Positions 12,801 to 24,331 of a DNA stretch of 64,000 nucleotides are shown one piece after another (positions within the stretch are counted from its first letter, which is position 1; each line of letters begins with the position of its first letter). The stretch spans positions 682,001 through 746,000 of the forward strand of contig JBAIAA010000452.1 in NCBI GenBank assembly GCA_037893245.1, in the 5' to 3' direction. The position numbers and the translations under genes were made by a program. Source of the DNA: Crossaster papposus (Eukaryota; Echinodermata; Asteroidea; Velatida; Solasteridae). The notes beneath the pieces are model-generated. The model was not told the DNA's origin. It worked only from the letters and a program-made list of their open reading frames with translations, and made no database searches.

Positions 12801-14548
12801 ATGTAAAGGGAAAGAAGTGTGCATAAGAAATATGTAAAGGGAAAGAAGTGTGCATAAGAAATATGTAAAGGGAAAGAAGTGTGCATAAGAAATATGTAAA
12901 GGGAAAGAAGTGTGCATAAGAAATATGTAAAGGGAAAGAAGTGTGCATAAGAAATATGTAAAGGGAAAGAAGTGTGCATAAGAAATATGTAAAGGGAAAG
13001 AAGTGTGCATAAGAAATATGTAAAGGGAAAGAAGTGTGCATAAGAAATATGTAAAGGGAAAGAAGTGTGCATAAGAAATATGTAAAGGGAAAGAAGTGTG
13101 CATAAGAAATATGTAAAGGGAAAGAAGTGTGCATAAGAAATATGTAAAGGGAAAGAAGTGTGCATAAGAAATATGTAAAGGGAAAGAAGTGTGCATAAGA
13201 AATATGTAAAGGGAAAGAAGTGTGCATACGAAATAAACACATGATGTGGGAACAAGCCCTCGAGTTAAACATGTAAAGGGAAAGAAGTGTGCATAAGAAA
13301 TATGTAAAGGGAAAGAAGTGTGCATAAGAAATATGTAAAGGGAAAGAAGTGTGCATAAGAAATATGTAAAGGGAAAGAAGTGTGCATAAGAAATATGTAA
13401 AGGGAAAGAAGTGTGCATAAGAAATATGTAAAGGGAAAGAAGTGTGCATAAGAAATATGTAAATGGAAAGAAGTGTGCATAAGAAATATGTAAAGGGAAA
13501 GAAGTGTGCATAAGAAATATGTAAAGGGAAAGAAGTGTGCATAAGAAATATGTAAAGGGAAAGAAGTGTGCATAAGAAATATGTAAAAGGACAGAAGTGT
13601 GCATAAGAAATATGTAAAGGGAAAGAAGTGTGCATAAGAAATATGTAAAGGGAAATAAGTGTGCATAAGAAATATGTAAAGGGAAAGAAGTGTGCATAAG
13701 AAATATGTAAAGGGAAAGAAGTGTGCATAAGAAATATGTAAAGGGAAAGAAGTGTGCATAAGAAATATGTAAAGGGAAAGAAGTGTGCATAAGAAATAAA
13801 CACATGATGTGGGAACAAGCCCTCGAGTTAAATATGTAAAGGGAAAGAAGTGTGCATAAGAAATATGTAAAGGGAAAGAAGTGTGCATAAGAAATATGTA
13901 AAGGGAAAGAAGTGTGCATAAGAAATATGTAAAGGGAAAGAAGTGTGCATAAGAAATATGTAAAGGGAAAGAAGTGTGCATAAGAAATATGTAAAGGGAA
14001 AGAAGTGTGCATAAGAAATATGTAAAGGGAAAGAAGTGTGCATAAGAAATATGTAAAGGGAAAGAAGTGTGCATAATAAATCTGTAAAGGGAAAGAAGTG
14101 TGCATAAGAAATCTGTAAAGGGAAAGAAGTGTGCATAAGAAATATGTAAAGGGAAAGAAGTGTGCATAAGAAATATGTAAAGGGAAAGAAGTGTGCATAA
14201 TAAATATGTAAAGGGAAAGAAGTGTGCATAAGAAATATGTAAAGGGAAAGAAGTGTGCATAAGAAATATGTAAAGGGAAAGAAGTGTGCATAAGAAATAT
14301 GTAAAGGGAAAGAAGTGTGCATAAGAAATCTGTAAAGGGAAAGAAGTGTGCATAAGAAATCTGTAAAGGGAAAGAAGTGTGCATAAGAAATATGTAAAGG
14401 GAAAGAAGTGTGCATAAGAAATATGTAAAGGGAAAGAAGTGTGCATAAGAAATCTGTAAAGGGAAAGAAGTGTGCATAAGAAATATGTAAAGGGAAAGAA
14501 GTGTGCATAAGAAATAAACACATGATGTGGGAACAAGCCCTCGAGTTA
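9838..14548 (+). repeat. Large duplication D1, copy 2
   Basis: This is the second copy of 3701-8442. It carries the G17T markers at 10200, 10417 and 11037, T7C at 10500, G11A+A15C at 10973, T7A at 11647, A18G at 11782, G11C at 12209 and the altered spacer at 12452, each 6,137 bp from its partner. After the one-unit difference, spacers 13232, 13795 and 14513 match 7126, 7689 and 8407 at 6,106 bp. The A29C unit after 14513 is still shared, but the G17T expected at 14906 is absent, so the right edge lies between about 14.58 and 14.9 kb. Confidence 0.92.
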
Positions 14549-15385
14549 AATATGTAAAGGGAAAGAAGTGTGCATACGAAATATGTAAAGGGAAAGAAGT
14601 GTGCATAAGAAATATGTAAAGGGAAAGAAGTGTGCATAAGAAATATGTAAAGGGAAAGAAGTGTGCATAAGAAATATGTAAAGGGAAAGAAGTGTGCATA
14701 AGAAATATGTAAAGGGAAAGAAGTGTGCATAAGAAATATGTAAAGGGAAAGAAGTGTGCATAAGAAATATGTAAAGGGAAAGAAGTGTGCATAAGAAATA
14801 TGTAAAGGGAAAGAAGTGTGCATAAGAAATATGTAAAGGGAAAGAAGTGTGCATAAGAAATATGTAAAGGGAAAGAAGTGTGCATAAGAAATATGTAAAG
14901 GGAAAGAAGTGTGCATAAGAAATATGTAAAGGGAAAGAAGTGTGCATAAGAAATATGTAAAGGGAAAGAAGTGTGCATAAGAAATATGTAAAGGGAAAGA
15001 AGTGTGCATAAGAAATATGTAAAGGGAAAGAAGTGTGCATAAGAAATATGTAAAGGGAAAGAAGTGTGCATAAGAAATATGTAAAGGGAAAGAAGTGTGC
15101 ATAAGAAATATGTAAAGGGAAAGAAGTGTGCATAAGAAATATGTAAAGGGAAAGAAGTGTGCATAAGAAATATGTAAAGGGAAAGAAGTGTGCATAAGAA
15201 ATATGTAAAGGGAAAGAAGTGTGCATAAGAAATATGTAAAGGGAAAGAAGTGTGCATAAGAAATATGTAAAGGGAAAGAAGTGTGCATAAGAAATATGTA
15301 AAAGGAAAGAAGTGTGCATAAGAAATATGTAAAGGGAAAGAAGTGTGCATAAGAAATATGTAAAGGGAAAGAAGTGTGCATAAGA
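14549..15385 (+). repeat. Run of exactly 27 31-mers
   Basis: This run has 27 units (837 bp) with no spacer. The first has A29C, inherited from the D1 module head, and a unit near 15.3 kb has G11A. The rest read as canonical. It ends at the first degenerate spacer. Confidence 0.9.
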
Positions 15386-15486
15386 AATAAACAGCATGAT
15401 GTGGAACAAGCCTAGATTAAATATGTAAAGGGAAAGAAGTGTGCATAAGAAATAAACACATGATGTGGGAACAAGCCCTCGAGTTA
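15386..15486 (+). repeat. Degenerate spacer doublet 1
   Basis: A decayed 34-bp spacer (15386-15419) is followed by one canonical 31-mer and an intact 36-bp spacer (15451-15486). The decayed copy has an extra G in the ACACATG part, loses one G of the GGG run and reads CCTAGATTA instead of CCCTCGAGTTA, so its XhoI site is gone. The following 31-mer has G12A and G20T (AGAATTGTGC). Almost all other spacers in the window are free of indels, so this cluster of small length changes is out of character. Confidence 0.88.
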
Positions 15487-16788
15487 AATATGTAAAGAGA
15501 AAGAATTGTGCATAAGAAATATGTAAAGGGAAAGAAGTGTGCATAAGAAATATGTAAAGGGAAAGAAGTGTGCATAAGAAATATGTAAAGGGAAAGAAGT
15601 GTGCATAAGAAATATGTAAAGGGAAAGAAGTGTGCATAAGAAATATGTAAAGGGAAAGAAGTGTGCATAAGAAATATGTAAAGGGAAAGAAGTGTGCATA
15701 AGAAATATGTAAAGGGAAAGAAGTGTGCATAAGAAATATGTAAAGGGAAAGAAGTGTGCATAAGAAATATGTAAAGGGAAAGAAGTGTGCATAAGAAATA
15801 TGTAAAGGGAAAGAAGTGTGCATAAGAAATATGTAAAGGGAAAGAAGTGTGCATAAGAAATATGTAAAGGGAAAGAAGTGTGCATAAGAAATATGTAAAG
15901 GGAAAGAAGTGTGCATAAGAAATATGTAAAGGGAAAGAAGTGTGCATAAGAAATATGTAAAGGGAAAGAAGTGTGCATAAGAAATATGTAAAGGGAAAGA
16001 AGTGTGCATAAGAAATATGTAAAGGGAAAGAAGTGTGCATAAGAAATATGTAAAGGGAAAGAAGTGTGCATAAGAAATATGTAAAGGGAAAGAAGTGTGC
16101 ATAAGAAATATGTAAAGGGAAAGAAGTGTGCATAAGAAATATGTAAAGGGAAAGAAGTGTGCATAAGAAATATGTAAAGGGAAAGAAGTGTGCATAAGAA
16201 ATATGTAAAGGGAAAGAAGTGTGCATAAGAAATATGTAAAGGGAAAGAAGTGTGCATAAGAAATATGTAAAGGGAAAGAAGTGTGCATAAGAAATATGTA
16301 AAGGGAAAGAAGTGTGCATAAGAAATATGTAAAGGGAAAGAAGTGTGCATAAGAAATATGTAAAGGGAAAGAAGTGTGCATAAGAAATATGTAAAGGGAA
16401 AGAAGTGTGCATAAGAAATATGTAAAGGGAAAGAAGTGTGCATAAGAAATATGTAAAGGGAAAGAAGTGTGCATAAGAAATATGTAAAGGGAAAGAAGTG
16501 TGCATAAGAAATATGTAAAGGGAAAGAAGTGTGCATAAGAAATATGTAAAGGGAAAGAAGTGTGCATAAGAAATATGTAAAGGGAAAGAAGTGTGCATAA
16601 GAAATATGTAAAGGGAAAGAAGTGTGCATAAGAAATATGTAAAGGGAAAGAAGTGTGCATAAGAAATATGTAAAGGGAAAGAAGTGTGCATAAGAAATAT
16701 GTAAAGGGAAAGAAGTGTGCATAAGAAATATGTAAAGGGAAAGAAGTGTGCATAAGAAATATGTAAAGGGAAAGAAGTGTGCATAAGA
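15487..16788 (+). repeat. Run of exactly 42 31-mers between the two degenerate doublets
   Basis: This run is 1,302 bp, which is 42 units. Apart from the first (G12A and G20T), the units read as canonical. The run joins two doublets of similar composition about 1.4 kb apart, which suggests that doublet plus run is itself a duplicated module. Confidence 0.88.
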
Positions 16789-16917
16789 AATAAACCATGA
16801 TTGGGAACAAGCCCGTAGAGTTAAATATGTAAAGGGAAAGAAGTGTGCATAAGAAATAACCTGATGTGGGAACAACGCCCTCGAGTTAATATGTAAAGAG
16901 AAAGATTGTGCATAAGA
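16789..16917 (+). repeat. Degenerate spacer doublet 2 and shortened 31-mer
   Basis: Two altered spacers (16789-16823, 35 bp; 16855-16888, 34 bp) flank one canonical 31-mer. The first reads AAACCATGATTGGG and ends GCCCGTAGAGTTA, so it has no XhoI site. The second has AATAACCTGATG and AACAACGCCC but keeps CTCGAG. The following unit (16889-16917) is only 29 bp and carries G12A, like the unit after doublet 1. The layout spacer, one unit, spacer, G12A unit is the same as at 15386-15517, so the two doublets are relatives. Confidence 0.87.
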
Positions 16918-19900
16918 AATATGTAAAGGGAAAGAAGTGTGCATAAGAAATATGTAAAGGGAAAGAAGTGTGCATAAGAAATATGTAAAGGGAAAGAAGT
17001 GTGCATAAGAAATATGTAAAGGGAAAGAAGTGTGCATAAGAAATATGTAAAGGGAAAGAAGTGTGCATAAGAAATATGTAAAGGGAAAGAAGTGTGCATA
17101 AGAAATATGTAAAGGGAAAGAAGTGTGCATAAGAAATATGTAAAGGGAAAGAAGTGTGCATAAGAAATATGTAAAGGGAAAGAAGTGTGCATAAGAAATA
17201 TGTAAAGGGAAAGAAGTGTGCATAAGAAATATGTAAAGGGAAAGAAGTGTGCATAAGAAATATGTAAAGGGAAAGAAGTGTGCATAAGAAATATGTAAAG
17301 GGAAAGAAGTGTGCATAAGAAATATGTAAAGGGAAAGAAGTGTGCATAAGAAATATGTAAAGGGAAAGAAGTGTGCATAAGAAATATGTAAAGGGAAAGA
17401 AGTGTGCATAAGAAATATGTAAAGGGAAAGAAGTGTGCATAAGAAATATGTAAAGGGAAAGAAGTGTGCATAAGAAATATGTAAAGGGAAAGAAGTGTGC
17501 ATAAGAAATATGTAAAGGGAAAGAAGTGTGCATAAGAAATATGTAAAGGGAAAGAAGTGTGCATAAGAAATATGTAAAGGGAAAGAAGTGTGCATAAGAA
17601 ATATGTAAAGGGAAAGAAGTGTGCATAAGAAATATGTAAAGGGAAAGAAGTGTGCATAAGAAATATGTAAAGGGAAAGAAGTGTGCATAAGAAATATGTA
17701 AAGGGAAAGAAGTGTGCATAAGAAATATGTAAAGGGAAAGAAGTGTGCATAAGAAATATGTAAAGGGAAAGAAGTGTGCATAAGAAATATGTAAAGGGAA
17801 AGAAGTGTGCATAAGAAATATGTAAAGGGAAAGAAGTGTGCATAAGAAATATGTAAAGGGAAAGAAGTGTGCATAAGAAATATGTAAAGGGAAAGAAGTG
17901 TGCATAAGAAATATGTAAAGGGAAAGAAGTGTGCATAAGAAATATGTAAAGGGAAAGAAGTGTGCATAAGAAATATGTAAAGGGAAAGAAGTGTGCATAA
18001 GAAATATGTAAAGGGAAAGAAGTGTGCATAAGAAATATGTAAAGGGAAAGAAGTGTGCATAAGAAATATGTAAAGGGAAAGAAGTGTGCATAAGAAATAT
18101 GTAAAGGGAAAGAAGTGTGCATAAGAAATATGTAAAGGGAAAGAAGTGTGCATAAGAAATATGTAAAGGGAAAGAAGTGTGCATAAGAAATATGTAAAGG
18201 GAAAGAAGTGTGCATAAGAAATATGTAAAGGGAAAGAAGTGTGCATAAGAAATATGTAAAGGGAAAGAAGTGTGCATAAGAAATATGTAAAGGGAAAGAA
18301 GTGTGCATAAGAAATATGTAAAGGGAAAGAAGTGTGCATAAGAAATATGTAAAGGGAAAGAAGTGTGCATAAGAAATATGTAAAGGGAAAGAAGTGTGCA
18401 TAAGAAATATGTAAAGGGAAAGAAGTGTGCATAAGAAATATGTAAAGGGAAAGAAGTGTGCATAAGAAATATGTAAAGGGAAAGAAGTGTGCATAAGAAA
18501 TATGTAAAGGGAAAGAAGTGTGCATAAGAAATATGTAAAGGGAAAGAAGTGTGCATAAGAAATATGTAAAGGGAAAGAAGTGTGCATAAGAAATATGTAA
18601 AGGGAAAGAAGTGTGCATAAGAAATATGTAAAGGGAAAGAAGTGTGCATAAGAAATATGTAAAGGGAAAGAAGTGTGCATAAGAAATATGTAAAGGGAAA
18701 GAAGTGTGCATAAGAAATATGTAAAGGGAAAGAAGTGTGCATAAGAAATATGTAAAGGGAAAGAAGTGTGCATAAGAAATATGTAAAGGGAAAGAAGTGT
18801 GCATAAGAAATATGTAAAGGGAAAGAAGTGTGCATAAGAAATATGTAAAGGGAAAGAAGTGTGCATAAGAAATATGTAAAGGGAAAGAAGTGTGCATAAG
18901 AAATATGTAAAGGGAAAGAAGTGTGCATAAGAAATATGTAAAGGGAAAGAAGTGTGCATAAGAAATATGTAAAGGGAAAGAAGTGTGCATAAGAAATATG
19001 TAAAGGGAAAGAAGTGTGCATAAGAAATATGTAAAGGGAAAGAAGTGTGCATAAGAAATATGTAAAGGGAAAGAAGTGTGCATAAGAAATATGTAAAGGG
19101 AAAGAAGTGTGCATAAGAAATATGTAAAGGGAAAGAAGTGTGCATAAGAAATATGTAAAGGGAAAGAAGTGTGCATAAGAAATATGTAAAGGGAAAGAAG
19201 TGTGCATAAGAAATATGTAAAGGGAAAGAAGTGTGCATAAGAAATATGTAAAGGGAAAGAAGTGTGCATAAGAAATATGTAAAGGGAAAGAAGTGTGCAT
19301 AAGAAATATGTAAAGGGAAAGAAGTGTGCATAAGAAATATGTAAAGGGAAAGAAGTGTGCATAAGAAATATGTAAAGGGAAAGAAGTGTGCATAAGAAAT
19401 ATGTAAAGGGAAAGAAGTGTGCATAAGAAATATGTAAAGGGAAAGAAGTGTGCATAAGAAATATGTAAAGGGAAAGAAGTGTGCATAAGAAATATGTAAA
19501 GGGAAAGAAGTGTGCATAAGAAATATGTAAAGGGAAAGAAGTGTGCATAAGAAATATGTAAAGGGAAAGAAGTGTGCATAAGAAATATGTAAAGGGAAAG
19601 AAGTGTGCATAAGAAATATGTAAAGGGAAAGAAGTGTGCATAAGAAATATGTAAAGGGAAAGAAGTGTGCATAAGAAATATGTAAAGGGAAAGAAGTGTG
19701 CATAAGAAATATGTAAAGGGAAAGAAGTGTGCATAAGAAATATGTAAAGGGAAAGAAGTGTGCATAAGAAATATGTAAAGGGAAAGAAGTGTGCATAAGA
19801 AATATGTAAAGGGAAAGAAGTGTGCATAAGAAATATGTAAAGGGAAAGAAGTGTGCATAAGAAATATGTAAAGGGAAAGAAGTGTGCATAAGAAATATGT

Positions 19901-21598
19901 AAAGGGAAAGAAGTGTGCATAAGAAATATGTAAAGGGAAAGAAGTGTGCATAAGAAATATGTAAAGGGAAAGAAGTGTGCATAAGAAATATGTAAAGGGA
20001 AAGAAGTGTGCATAAGAAATATGTAAAGGGAAAGAAGTGTGCATAAGAAATATGTAAAGGGAAAGAAGTGTGCATAAGAAATATGTAAAGGGAAAGAAGT
20101 GTGCATAAGAAATATGTAAAGGGAAAGAAGTGTGCATAAGAAATATGTAAAGGGAAAGAAGTGTGCATAAGAAATATGTAAAGGGAAAGAAGTGTGCATA
20201 AGAAATATGTAAAGGGAAAGAAGTGTGCATAAGAAATATGTAAAGGGAAAGAAGTGTGCATAAGAAATATGTAAAGGGAAAGAAGTGTGCATAAGAAATA
20301 TGTAAAGGGAAAGAAGTGTGCATAAGAAATATGTAAAGGGAAAGAAGTGTGCATAAGAAATATGTAAAGGGAAAGAAGTGTGCATAAGAAATATGTAAAG
20401 GGAAAGAAGTGTGCATAAGAAATATGTAAAGGGAAAGAAGTGTGCATAAGAAATATGTAAAGGGAAAGAAGTGTGCATAAGAAATATGTAAAGGGAAAGA
20501 AGTGTGCATAAGAAATATGTAAAGGGAAAGAAGTGTGCATAAGAAATATGTAAAGGGAAAGAAGTGTGCATAAGAAATATGTAAAGGGAAAGAAGTGTGC
20601 ATAAGAAATATGTAAAGGGAAAGAAGTGTGCATAAGAAATATGTAAAGGGAAAGAAGTGTGCATAAGAAATATGTAAAGGGAAAGAAGTGTGCATAAGAA
20701 ATATGTAAAGGGAAAGAAGTGTGCATAAGAAATATGTAAAGGGAAAGAAGTGTGCATAAGAAATATGTAAAGGGAAAGAAGTGTGCATAAGAAATATGTA
20801 AAGGGAAAGAAGTGTGCATAAGAAATATGTAAAGGGAAAGAAGTGTGCATAAGAAATATGTAAAGGGAAAGAAGTGTGCATAAGAAATATGTAAAGGGAA
20901 AGAAGTGTGCATAAGAAATATGTAAAGGGAAAGAAGTGTGCATAAGAAATATGTAAAGGGAAAGAAGTGTGCATAAGAAATATGTAAAGGGAAAGAAGTG
21001 TGCATAAGAAATATGTAAAGGGAAAGAAGTGTGCATAAGAAATATGTAAAGGGAAAGAAGTGTGCATAAGAAATATGTAAAGGGAAAGAAGTGTGCATAA
21101 GAAATATGTAAAGGGAAAGAAGTGTGCATAAGAAATATGTAAAGGGAAAGAAGTGTGCATAAGAAATATGTAAAGGGAAAGAAGTGTGCATAAGAAATAT
21201 GTAAAGGGAAAGAAGTGTGCATAAGAAATATGTAAAGGGAAAGAAGTGTGCATAAGAAATATGTAAAGGGAAAGAAGTGTGCATAAGAAATATGTAAAGG
21301 GAAAGAAGTGTGCATAAGAAATATGTAAAGGGAAAGAAGTGTGCATAAGAAATATGTAAAGGGAAAGAAGTGTGCATAAGAAATATGTAAAGGGAAAGAA
21401 GTGTGCATAAGAAATATGTAAAGGGAAAGAAGTGTGCATAAGAAATATGTAAAGGGAAAGAAGTGTGCATAAGAAATATGTAAAGGGAAAGAAGTGTGCA
21501 TAAGAAATATGTAAAGGGAAAGAAGTGTGCATAAGAAATATGTAAAGGGAAAGAAGTGTGCATAAGAAATATGTAAAGGGAAAGAAGTGTGCATAAGA
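16918..21598 (+). repeat. Homogeneous tract: 151 consecutive canonical 31-mers
   Basis: This is 4,681 bp, exactly 151 x 31, with no spacer, and I saw no variant in any unit. Elsewhere in the window a variant or spacer typically turns up every few hundred bases. Either this is a very recent local amplification of one unit, or an assembler or consensus step has over-smoothed the region. The tract ends at a 33-bp unit. Confidence 0.9.
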
Positions 21599-22744
21599 AA
21601 TATGTGTAAAGGGAAAGAAGTGTGCATAAGAAATATGTAAAGGGAAAGAAGTGTGCATAAGAAATATGTAAAGGGAAAGAAGTGTGCATAAGAAATATGT
21701 AAAGGGAAAGAAGTGTGCATAAGAAATATGTAAAGGGAAAGAAGTGTGCATAAGAAATATGTAAAGGGAAAGAAGTGTGCATAAGAAATATGTAAAGGGA
21801 AAGAAGTGTGCATAAGAAATATGTAAAGGGAAAGAAGTGTGCATAAGAAATATGTAAAGGGAAAGAAGTGTGCATAAGAAATATGTAAAGGGAAAGAAGT
21901 GTGCATAAGAAATATGTAAAGGGAAAGAAGTGTGCATAAGAAATATGTAAAGGGAAAGAAGTGTGCATAAGAAATATGTAAAGGGAAAGAAGTGTGCATA
22001 AGAAATATGTAAAGGGAAAGAAGTGTGCATAAGAAATATGTAAAGGGAAAGAAGTGTGCATAAGAAATATGTAAAGGGAAAGAAGTGTGCATAAGAAATA
22101 TGTAAGGGAAAGAAGTGTGCATAAGAAATATGTAAAGGGAAAGAAGTGTGCATAAGAAATACGTAAAGGGAAAGAAGTGTGCATAAGAAATATGTAAAGG
22201 GAAAGAAGTGTGCATAAGAAATATGTAAAGGGAAAGAAGTGTGCATAAGAAATATGTAAAGGGAAAGAAGTGTGCATAAGAAATATGTAAGGGAAAGAAG
22301 TGTGCATAAGAAATATGTAAAGGGAAAGAAGTGTGCATAATAAATATGTAAAGGGAAAGAAGTGTGCATAAGAAATATGTAAAGGGAAAGAAGTGTGCAT
22401 AATAAATATGTAAAGGAAAAGAAGTGTGCATAAGAAATATGTAAAGGGAAAGAAGTGTGCATAAGAAATATGTAAAGGGAAAAAAGTGTGCATAAGAAAT
22501 ATGTAAAGGGAAAGAAGTGTGCATAAGAAATATGTAAAGGGAAAGAAGTGTGCATAAGAAATGTGTAAGGGAAAGAAGTGTGCATAAGAAATATGTAAAG
22601 GGAAAGAAGTGTGCATAAGAAATATGTAAAGGGAAAGAAGTGTGCATAAGAAATATGTAAAGGGAAAGAAGTGTGCATAAGAAATATGTAAAGGGAAAGA
22701 AGTGTGCATAAGAAATATGTAAAGGGAAAGAAGTGTGCATAAGA
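21599..22744 (+). repeat. Irregular tract rich in length variants (37 units)
   Basis: This 1,146-bp stretch holds 37 units: one of 33 bp (21599-21631, GT duplicated to give ATGTGTAAAG), three of 30 bp (22097-22126, 22282-22311, 22560-22589, each one A short in the A-run) and the rest 31 bp. Substitutions include T5C at 22162, G30T at 22341 and 22403, G13A at 22417 and G17A at 22483. Such A-run length changes are rare elsewhere. The tract ends at the intact spacer 22745. Confidence 0.87.
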
Positions 22745-22780
22745 AATAAACACATGATGTGGGAACAAGCCCTCGAGTTA

Positions 22781-24331
22781 AATATGTAAAGGGAAAGAAG
22801 TGTGCATAAGAAATATGTAAAGGGAAAGAAGTGTGCATAAGAAATATGTAAAGGGAAAGAAGTGTGCATAAGAAATATGTAAAGGGAAAGAAGTGTGCAT
22901 AAGAAATATGTAAAGGGAAAGAAAGTGTGCATAAGAAATATGTAAAGGGAAAGAAGTGTGCATAAGAAATATGTAAAGGGAAAGAAGTGTGCATAAGAAA
23001 TATGTAAAGGGAAAGAAGTGTGCATAAGAAATATGTAAAGGGAAAGAAGTGTGCATAAGAAATATGTAAAGGGAAAGAAGTGTGCATAAGAAATATGTAA
23101 AAGGAAAGAAGTGTGCATAAGAAATATGTAAAGGGAAAGAAGTGTGCATAAGAAATATGTAAAGGGAAAGAAGTATGCATAAGAAATATGTAAAGGGAAA
23201 GAAGTGTGCATAAGAAATATGTAAAGGGAAAGAAGTGTGCATAAGAAATATGTAAAGGGAAAGAAGTGTGCATAAGAAATATGTAAAGGGAAAGAAGTGT
23301 GCATAAGAAATATGTAAAGGGAAAGAAGTGTGCATAAGAAATATGTAAAGGGAAAGAAGTGTGCATAAGAAATATGTAAAGGGAAAGAAGTGTGCATAAG
23401 AAATATGTAAAGGGAAAGAAGTGTGCATAAGAAATATGTAAAGGGAAAGAAGTGTGCATAAGAAATATGTAAAGGGAAAGAAGTGTGCATAAGAAATATG
23501 TAAAGGGAAAGAAGTGTGCATAAGAAATATGTAAAGGGAAAGAAGTGTGCATAAGAAATATGTAAAGGGAAAGAAGTGTGCATAAGAAATATGTAAAGGG
23601 AAAGAAGTGTGCATAAGAAATATGTAAAGGGAAAGAAGTGTGCATAAGAAATATGTAAAGGGAAAGAAGTGTGCATAAGAAATATGTAAAGGGAAAGAAG
23701 TGTGCATAAGAAATATGTAAAAGGAAAGAAGTGTGCATAAGAAATATGTAAAGGGAAAGAAGTGTGCATAAGAAATATGTAAAGGGAAAGAAGTGTGCAT
23801 AAGAAATATGTAAAGGGAAAGAAGTGTGCATAAGAAATATGTAAAGGGAAAGAAGTGTGCATAAGAAATATGTAAAGGGAAAGAAGTGTGCAAAAGAAAT
23901 ATGTAAAGGGAAAGAAGTGTGCATAAGAAATATGTAAAGGGAAAGAAGTGTGCATAAGAAATATGTAAAGGGAAAGAAGTGTGCATAAGAAATATGTAAA
24001 GGGAAAGAAGTGTGCATAAGAAATATGTAAAGGGAAAGAAGTGTGCATAAGAAATATGTAAAGGGAAAGAAGTGTGCATAAGAAATATGTAAAGGGAAAG
24101 AAGTGTGCATAAGAAATATGTAAAGGGAAAGAAGTGTGCATAAGAAATATGTAAAGGGAAAGAAGTGTGCATAAGAAATATGTAAAGGGAAAGAAGTGTG
24201 CATAAGAAATATGTAAAGGGAAAGAAGTGTGCATAAGAAATATGTAAAGGGAAAGAAGTGTGCATAAGAAATATGTAAAGGGAATGAAGTGTGCATAAGA
24301 AATATGTAAAGGGAAAGAAGTGTGCATAAGA
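22781..24331 (+). repeat. 50-unit 31-mer run after spacer 22745
   Basis: The run has 50 units. One is 32 bp because of an extra A before GTGTGC near 22924. G11A units occur near 23.10 and 23.72 kb, a G22A unit (AGTATGCAT) at 23175, a T27A unit near 23.89 kb and a G17-region change (GGGAATGAAG) near 24.28 kb. I see no internal spacer and no duplicated marker order here. Confidence 0.85.

Larger units (their letters stand above)
374..14548 (+). repeat. Left spacer group: 14 intact 36-bp spacers, far apart
   Basis: Intact spacers start at 374, 2115, 3701, 6248, 6315, 7126, 7689, 8407, 9838, 12385, 12452, 13232, 13795 and 14513. Gaps run from one 31-mer (6248 to 6315; 12385 to 12452) to 81 31-mers (3701 to 6248). 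Spacers 6315 and 12452 share a G-to-A change (GATGTAGG for GATGTGGG). Spacers 7126 and 13232 are preceded by an A29C unit (CATACGA) and followed by a T3C unit (AACATG). Spacers 374, 2115, 3701, 8407, 9838 and 14513 are all followed by a first unit carrying A29C, which marks them as copies of one module head. Confidence 0.93.
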
